Origin: Pascua guehoae
Taxonomy: Eukaryota; Basidiomycota; Tremellomycetes; Trichosporonales; Trichosporonaceae
Direction of reading: 5' to 3'
DNA length: 64,000 nucleotides
Assembly: GCA_001600415.1 (NCBI GenBank)
Contig: BCJX01000006.1
Span: forward strand, 965,588 to 1,029,587
In this document: one piece after another, positions 57,608 to 64,000 of the stretch
Layout: each line of letters begins with the position of its first letter
Position numbering within the stretch: the stretch's first letter is position 1
Notes under the pieces: generated by a model
Told to the model about the DNA's origin: nothing
The model's input: only the letters and a program-made list of their open reading frames with translations
Database searches by the model: none
Program-made: the position numbers and the translations under genes

Positions 57608-58514
57608 GGCGATGCCTCGAGCGGGGTACGATGCAAGGGGGTGGAGACAAGGGGGAGGGGGAGACAAAGGGGGATGATGAGGGAGGGGTACATGTCGGCA
57701 TGGACAAGTGTGGTCAGGTTGGGTGGAGGAAAGCGGAAGCAAATTGGGGACAGGACGAAACGCGTCCCTGGGATACTGTAGCCCCGTTTCAGGTTCAGTG
57801 CGACTGCCAGAGTGGCAGAGGCGAATGGCGGCTGCTGTTTGTTTCTGGCCGCTTTCTGCCACACCATTGACTTTGAAGGTTCTAGGAAAAGAACACGGCC
57901 CTCCTTGGGCATAGTGGAAATGCGTGACCATTACCTCCTCCTCGTTTCAATGCAGATTGTAAGGGGCCTCGTGAATGGGCTTCAGAAGCCCTATTCACGG
58001 CCATCGTGTCGTTATCGTGTGGATTTCTCTGCTCTGAGTTTCAGCACTAAAGTGTGGTGACTAATGTGTATGTCCAGTCGAATGCTGGATGTAGTGTCAA
58101 CCGCGGAAGTGTATGCCTTCAGCACACTTTCACGCACACCCTACAATGTTTTCTCACTTGGGTGCGAATCAGCCTAGCCTATATTTCCACCCATCGTCGA
58201 TACAAAATGCTCCCCAAGCACGGAGACCGCGGCAGAAGGTGCATACACACAAAGTCTTGGCTCTGTTTGTGTTTTTTATTTTATTTTACGTTATTATTAA
58301 TCCGCTACTGAAAGAAGAGCATCTTCAAACAAACTCCAAAAAAATAGGCCCGGAAGCTAAAGAACGTCGTCGGCCGCGGTACAGCCACTGTCCAGAGGAC
58401 ACGCCGGGAGGGGATTTGGCCGGCGTGGGAGTTCAAAGGGAGAAAGTGTCGACGCCGACGTGCCTGCACGTTGGCGGGCGGTGTGGACGTGTGTTCGGGT
58501 TGCAATGGGGGTCG
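57608..58514. other. Intergenic upstream of the virilizer-like gene
   Basis: About 900 bp with a modest AT-rich stretch near 58260-58310; no gene seen. Confidence 0.5.
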
Positions 58515-59747
58515 CTACAGGTTGCGGCGGGGGCCAGGGCGACCGGGACGACCAGGGCGGTTGGGGCTGTTGGGGCTGTTGGGGCTGTTGGGGCTGTTGG
58601 GGCTGTTGGGGCTGTTGGGGCTGTTGGGGCTGTTGGGGCTGTTGGGGCTGTTGGGGCTGTTGGGGCTGTTGGGGCTGTTGGGGCTGTTGGGGCTGTTGGG
58701 GCTGTTGGGGCTGTTGGGGCGGCCGCACTTGCCCCTGCCGGACGTGGGGATCGGCGACCGGATGGACGAGGTTGAAGTGCTGGAGGAGGGAGTGACGATG
58801 GGCTCCTGGGCGGCACTGGACGAAGGAGTGACACTGGGCGAGGGTGTGACAACCGGCTCCTGGGAAGCGCTAGGCGAGGGGGTTACGCTGGGAGGCCGTG
58901 CGACACTGGGGACCTCGGAGGCACTCGGGGAAGGACTCGCGGACACGCTCGCGATCACACTCGCGGTTGGCTGAGGGTCGACGGGGTTCACACTCGCGAT
59001 TGGCTGAGGGTCGACGGGGTACTCTTCGACAGCCAGGACCTGGTTCTCTGGCAGGCCATAGGTCCAAGTGATAAAGGGGTCCTGACAGGTCGTGCGGTTG
59101 GTGAGGAGAGGCATCTTGTCGAGGCAGATGGTAAAGAACGGCTTTGGGACAAACGGGTCGATGAAAGAGTAGATGGCGGCGTACCCGTTACCATCGCACG
59201 AACCGAGATAGTCGGTCGCATAGTCCGAGTACTTCCACCGGCCGGTGGTTTTAAAGTCGCCAAAGCAGCCCTTGAACTCGAGCGCCGAGTCGAGCATCGA
59301 CGCCTCCCACGTGCTCGGGGGGCAGGTGCCCGGGTTGCCCGCGACGCGCGTCTCGGCCCCGACGTGGCCGTCGTTGCCGCACAGGCAGGCGTGGTCGGAC
59401 GAGTAGAACGAAAACTTGTGGTCGATGCCGAGGCAGTAGGCCTGGCGTGTCAGTGTCTTGTCAAAGGGAAAGGTCAACCAGAGGTGGGTCGGAAGGGAGG
59501 GGCCCAAGGCAGCTTTAGTCTCGAGCTGGCTACTCCCGATGTGCCATCAACAACCTATTGGAAGCAAACGGCCACCACACCTCCGTACACCGCCCAATAA
59601 CCGCAGACCCACCTGGCACTCATCGTTGCTGTTGCTCATCGTGGTGACGGGGTCCGTCTCGTTCAGAAAGTTGGTGCAGCCAATAAACGCCGCGGCCGAC
59701 GCGCCCGTGGCGAGCACGAGGGACTGGAGAATGTGCATGGCGATCAT
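58515..59747 (-). CDS. Secreted WSC-domain protein with Ser/Pro stalk and (SPN)n repeats
   Basis: Two exons (59747-59613, 59441-58515) give 353 residues. The signal peptide is MIAMHILQSLVLATGASAAA (an ATG three codons further on is equally possible). A cysteine-rich WSC-type domain follows: FIGCTNFLN, NDECQAYCLGIDHKF, ACLCGNDGHVGAETR, then GCFGDFKTTGRWKY, SCDGNGYAAIYSF. WSC domains bind fungal wall polysaccharide. The second half is a Ser/Pro/Val stalk with repeated PSPSASEVP-like words and DPQPIASVNPVDPQPTASV. It ends in about 18 tandem Ser-Pro-Asn triplets and RPGRPGRPGPRRNL. No transmembrane helix or GPI-type hydrophobic end is visible, so it is probably secreted or wall-bound. Confidence 0.8.
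58561..58720 (+). repeat. Perfect 9-bp tandem repeat (GGGGCTGTT)n, about 18 copies
   Basis: An uninterrupted array of one 9-mer over about 160 bp. On the minus strand it encodes (SPN)n; in other frames GLL, WGCWGC, QQP or APT repeats, which explains several spurious ORFs. Confidence 0.97.
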
Positions 59748-62700
59748 TGTGAAGAACCGGGAACGGAGAGTGAGCCGGTGGTGTTGGTCGGGCGGGGGCG
59801 CGTGTACCGAGCGCGAACGAAGGGGATGGGCGAGAAGGTGGGAAGTGAAGAAGAACTGGTGAGGAAAGCTGAGCAGCCTGGTGCACTGGGCCCAGTAGTT
59901 ATACGTCAGCAACCAACGGCGCGAAAGGAGGCCTCGGAGCGGTAGTAAAGGCAGTGTCTAAGCCCAACCACCGATTGTGGAGTGCAAACGCCACATGAGA
60001 CTGGAAGCAGAATGGAAGTGGGCATGGCCGCGGCAAGTGCACGCCGTAGTCCTTTGAAGGTGTGGCGGGTGAGTTGCGTTGAGACATCTTGGACGCCACG
60101 GTGCCACAGTCGGGCACAGTCCGCGTCTTCTAGATGTTGCCGACGTGCAGCTCGAGCACACGCGCTCGGCAGCAAATATGGGTATGGCAGTGGTGGGTAG
60201 TGTCAGTTGGCTTATCCCCGTCGCCAAGAGCCCCAAACAAGCCCCAAGGCACGCCCAGCAGCGTCCGAGCGTAATGGCTTGACTACTGATTAATTGCCAG
60301 CAGCCAAGACCCTGTGGACGGCGTGTCGGGACAAACGGTGGCGACAGGAGCTCGTCTTCCACTTGTCGATGCTGCTTGACGGGGGTATTTCCAGTACCAT
60401 GGAACGAGGAGACATCGCCCAACAATGCCCGAGTTTAACCGCTTCCTCGACGTTGCCGCATTCAACAACGGGTCTCATTCGCACTTGCACAGACCGCCAC
60501 CCTAAGCCATGGCCAGGTCTGCTTGCCTCGCTGGTGACGAGTGAAGGCCGCACTTGAATGGTTACAGACATTAGGTGCTGACCTCGCTTTTGTTCACGAG
60601 TGAATCCAGTTGCCACGCACAGACAGCCTTATGAGCTCATGAACTTGTCATCCCTGAGCTGTTTAGCGGACACAGTTATCGAGATAAGCACACTCCCAGC
60701 GCGTGCCGCACACTGTCGTCCGCCGGTGAGCCGCCCACCATTCCTGATGCGTATGCGCTCCAGGTTGCTGCAGGTGTAAGAGCACACCTTGAATGAGGAA
60801 AGCGCAAGTGTAAGAACACCTTGAATGAGGCAACACCAGCGCACTGTCGAGGCAGGGCTGTCGTCAGTGTCACCTGTCCACCTGCCAGGCCACGGGGTTA
60901 CATCATCTGACGCTTCTTGGGCACCCCTCGAGCCCACTCTCCTTTCGGTGCGGGCAACGTCGGTCCAGGACTGTCTCAAAGTTGGTTGATTACCCGCTAG
61001 CGGGCTCATACGGTACTGAGCCATCGGGGCTCGTGTGGGGTACGCCTTTGGTGGCGTTGGCGTCCACAATAGAAAGGGACGCGAGCACGTCCATGTCGGA
61101 ATGTAGGACCCGTGCCCTGTGCGGGGCTGGGGGTTGGGGCGTGCTGGGGCATGGTGGGTGTCGTGGGCCAACGTGACCGTTTGTGTTCTGTCCCATGCCC
61201 CGTGAGTGTCAGTGGCGCACCGCGGACCGCCGGTGAGCGCTTGGCATGCTGGCGGCCGTGTCGGCCCTGGAAGGACAATTTCACAAGAGTTCTCGTTGGC
61301 TTTGGTTCCATGGACTCTGGCTAACCATCTTCTAGAGCGCTCACGACTCGTCACAATAGGGGGGTGAGGACGGGGTGTCTGCCGGGTTCGGGGACAAGTG
61401 TACAACCAGACGCATCGGTGGCGGTTACCCCGGTGTCGGACCATGCAAGGCCCCCGCCGACGGTAGGCGTACGAATGGCCGAGGGGAGGCCGAGGTGCGA
61501 GCGGTGGCGCAGAAGCGCGGGGGTGTGTGGCGGTGGCGGCGGGGGCCATAGCGGCAGTGCTGACGTGCAGGCCATGAAGGGAGGGTGGAAGGGGGCGTTG
61601 AAAGAAGCATCGCTACTGAAAGGCGGAAGCATCGCCACCGAACGGTGGCCAAGAGACATGACCTGCATACACTTGGCCAAGCGGCGGGTCCAGGCAAGAA
61701 CGGCCACTCTGAATCGTGGGCGCAGGTGAAGGGATGGCCAGACCTTACGAAGCGGGGGCTTTTGGCAGCGGTGCAGCCTTTGACGGAGGGGTGGACAATG
61801 CTGTGCCCGCGTTCGTTGCATGGACCAGGTCAGTGTTTCCGCCTCATGCACCGAGTTCCTGCGGAACGCGCCGCTGGGCGCGCAACATGCGTGCAGGCTG
61901 TACGCTGGCACTGCTTTGCGGGTGGTGTGAGGGTGAATACGGAAGATCAGTCGGACTAGGGGACACCATACGCGGTCAGACTCGTGCATTCTAGCCCCTG
62001 CTAACGAGTTTCCTGTCAGCGGTCAGCAATATCAGCATGCAACAATGAGGCAGGGCAACCCCTTGCTGGTGTAATTGAGAAATCAGATGGTTCACAGGAT
62101 GGTGAGTTTGATGCCGCCGGTTTCCGTTTCAACCTTGAAACCCGACCATGACCCCTGTGTTTCAGTCTTCTGACATCGGCCTTTTGCCCCCAGTGGCGCA
62201 GTAGTGGAGCGAATCGAGTTTATTGGCCAGCTCGGCCCGAGGCGGTGCTAAACCCCACCTGCTTCAACCCCCGTCTGTAATGTCCCCCAGCGCAGCTAGC
62301 GGAACCCAGCATTACGGTAAGGGGTGGGACTGTCATAAATGCAGCAGCCCAAGGGGGCGGAAGGGGAGTGGAGCGTTCGAGTGCCCCCAAGTCCCCCTTG
62401 GACAGAAGCAACCTGGGTCATCTTGGGACCGCCTCATGCCCCTCCAACTGTACCGCCCAGCTCCACACTGACCCCTTGTTTCCACTCGAGTCCGAACAGT
62501 GTCGCATCCATGTTGCATCGCACCATCCACAGGGGACAAGACTGTAGGGGAGCAGCACTGCTCTCTCAGCATTGTCGCTACTTGCGATGCTGTGTCCCCT
62601 TTGCACCCCCTGGGGTGCGTCTCGAATGCCCCAGCGGCGAGCATGACAGTGTACGCCGTCGACGTCGGGAAACGGTTTAAAGAGCGAGACGGTCGATAGT

Positions 62701-62770
62701 CTGTCTCCCCACTCCCAACTCTCTCCACTCACCCACCTCACGTTCACCGCCCCGCGCGCACCAGCACGCC
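59748..62770. other. 3-kb stretch with no supportable gene
   Basis: ORFs up to about 300 codons on the minus strand (60629-61549) and 212 codons (61351-61989) show no motif, skewed composition (His/Arg/Thr-rich) and no coherent splice sites. An imperfect repeat 'GTGTAAGA(G)CACACCTTGAATGAGG' occurs twice at about 60772-60832. An A-box-like GTGGCGCAGTAGTGGAGCG at about 62192 lacks a T-arm. Confidence 0.45.
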
Positions 62771-64000
62771 ATGCTCCGCGTCCAAATCCAGTCACCATCC
62801 ACGCCGACGTTCCCGCACCACCTGGCGGCGCTCAAGTCGCCACGGCTCGTCGTCAACCCCGCGAGCGTGGCGTCGCCGCGGCTCACGTCTGCGCACTCGC
62901 CCAACTCGCCCATGTTCCAGCTGTCGCCGATCGTGACGGCGTCGCCGCGGCTCGCGCTGCCCGAGTCGCCCTTCCTGTCCATCCCAGAGGAGACTTCGCT
63001 TCTTTCGTCTGGTGTCTCGTCGCCGTGTTCGCCGCGGAGCCCGCGCGGGTCGCCGCGGGTGGGTCGTGGTCCGCGCGAGCGGCGGCGGCGGGGCGCGATC
63101 GACCCGACCGTGGCTGTGCTGCCCTCGTGGCATCTGTTCTCGGGCGCGGGCCTGCGCGCGTCGACGTTTGCGGACCGGATGGCGCGCGTGCGCACGGGCA
63201 AGCTCACGCTCGCGCGGTTCCGGCAGTCCGAGTCTCTGCCTGCGCCGCATGTACTCGTGCGCGTCGCCAACGGGTTGAGCCAGAGTGGGCGGGGGGAGAT
63301 TTTCCGCTTCCTCCAGCCGCACGGGCACGCCGAGGGCCCCGCCTGCCCGCTCGCCAACCTCCCCGGCCTCGGGCCGAGTTCGACGGCGGCCGAGATCAAG
63401 GCGGCCGCGAGCAGCCTGCAGGGCGTGCGCGTCGTCGACCTCGAGGACACAAACGACACACCCCTCGGCGAGGGAGTCTACTGCCAGCTCGCGTTCCTCC
63501 GCCCCCACACGGTGCGGCAGCTGAGCGTCGGCCCGCGCATGCTCGCCTACGTCCCCGGGCGCGCAGTCACGTTCCACACGCTCTCGCGCGACGGCCTGTT
63601 CACGCGCCAGTGGAACATTGACACGGCGCCAGACTGTCCCACCCGCATCGTCCACGTCGCGTACGATCCCGACATCCCCGCCATCAACGCAGCCGCGCTC
63701 CTCCCCGCCCTCGCGTCGACGGGCAAGTTTGACGAAGTCGTGGTCATCCTCTCGCCCACGTCGCGCGCCAAACGCACACAACCCGTACAATGGGGCCGCG
63801 ACCCGCCCGCCACAGGCTTCCTCTTTGGCGTCGTCCGCCACATCTGCGCTGCCCTCTACCCGCCCAAGTATACCATTGTCGGCATCGACGACGTCCCCGC
63901 CCACCTCCTCGCGCTCGACCCCGCGGCGACCACAGAGGACAAGCAGCGCCACCTCCGCCACAGCGTCGCGAGCCGCCTCGCAGACCTCGGCCCAGAGCAC
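62771..64000 (+). CDS. Long open frame of unknown function, cut by the right edge
   Basis: From ATG 62771 the frame stays open for 410 codons to the window end with no stop. The N-terminus is Ser/Pro-rich with repeated 'SPRL/SPNSP' words (LAALKSPRLVVNPASVASPR, PCSPRSPRGSPR). From about residue 110 it looks globular: AIDPTVAVLPSWHLFSGAG, LPAPHVLVRVANGLSQSGRG, LGEGVYCQLAFLRPHTVRQL, YDPDIPAINAAALLPALAST, FDEVVVILSP. No family recognised. A 402-codon antisense frame over the same DNA is a GC-driven shadow; the plus frame has the more natural protein composition (hydrophobic strands, IVGIDDVP). Confidence 0.62.
   Translation, partial: MLRVQIQSPSTPTFPHHLAALKSPRLVVNPASVASPRLTSAHSPNSPMFQLSPIVTASPRLALPESPFLSIPEETSLLSSGVSSPCSPRSPRGSPRVGRGPRERRRRGAIDPTVAVLPSWHLFSGAGLRASTFADRMARVRTGKLTLARFRQSESLPAPHVLVRVANGLSQSGRGEIFRFLQPHGHAEGPACPLANLPGLGPSSTAAEIKAAASSLQGVRVVDLEDTNDTPLGEGVYCQLAFLRPHTVRQLSVGPRMLAYVPGRAVTFHTLSRDGLFTRQWNIDTAPDCPTRIVHVAYDPDIPAINAAALLPALASTGKFDEVVVILSPTSRAKRTQPVQWGRDPPATGFLFGVVRHICAALYPPKYTIVGIDDVPAHLLALDPAATTEDKQRHLRHSVASRLADLGPEH

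Noticed and set aside
58357..58974. Repeat-rich ORFs (poly-PQQ, APT, GLL, WGC)
   Set aside because: Alternative frames of the 9-bp repeat; only the SPN frame continues a gene with signal peptide and WSC domain.
60629..61989. Minus-strand ORFs of 306 and 212 codons
   Set aside because: No motif, skewed composition and no matching splice structure.
62180..62290. tRNA at GTGGCGCAGTAGTGGAGCG
   Set aside because: No pairing T-arm or acceptor stem downstream.
62792..64000. 402-codon minus-strand ORF at the right edge
   Set aside because: Composition dominated by Arg/Gly/Glu; the plus frame on the same DNA looks like a real protein.

Overview
The window looks like nuclear DNA of a basidiomycete yeast, probably a tremellomycete. 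Nearly every gene is split by short GT-AG introns, mostly 39-100 nt, with donors such as GTGAGT or GTGCGT. Coding DNA is GC-rich, genes lie on both strands about 1-2 kb apart, and both tRNA genes carry introns. The placement is inferred from gene structure and protein content; no species-level marker is present. Where exon joins are listed, I read them from splice signals and checked that the reading frame is kept.

Layout. 0-9.5 kb, all minus strand: MDM10 (cut by the left edge), COX6, an Aurora kinase, RBG1/DRG1 and a coiled-coil protein with a ubiquitin-like end. 10-15 kb: two divergent genes for secreted, cysteine-rich, defensin-like peptides about 3.3 kb apart. 15.4 kb: tRNA-Ser(AGA) with an intron. 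17-22 kb: a one-chain proton-pumping NAD(P) transhydrogenase in 18 exons. 23-30 kb: a large serine-rich membrane protein and, divergent from it, a mitochondrial ABC half-transporter (MDL1 type). 31-38 kb: UTP22, a small unknown protein and an OCA1-like phosphatase. 38-43 kb: ATP12 and a TMEM242-like protein sharing one divergent promoter. 43.6-44.3 kb: a partial gene running into an 87-N assembly gap. 46.2-46.7 kb: a MITE-like element and tRNA-Glu(CTC) with an intron.

47.3-55.3 kb holds the most unusual locus. Four paralogous, highly diverged kinase-like genes (two minus, two plus) are arranged in mirror fashion around a gene for a protein with a PD-(D/E)XK nuclease-like motif. All four have the same three-exon plan, a tiny first exon that in three of them encodes an MGxxxx N-terminus, a His in place of the catalytic-loop Asn, DFD instead of DFG, and a shared MDESPVP motif. 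A direct repeat flanks the plus-strand pair.

55.8-64 kb: a short virilizer-like protein, a secreted WSC-domain protein ending in about 18 perfect 9-bp repeats, a 3-kb stretch with no visible gene, and a long open frame cut by the right edge.

Much of the housekeeping content is mitochondrial (MDM10, COX6, NNT, MDL1, ATP12, TMEM242-like). The rest covers ribosome biogenesis and translation (UTP22, RBG1), mitosis (Aurora) and possibly m6A methylation (virilizer-like). The accessory content is the peptide pair and the kinase/nuclease-like cluster.
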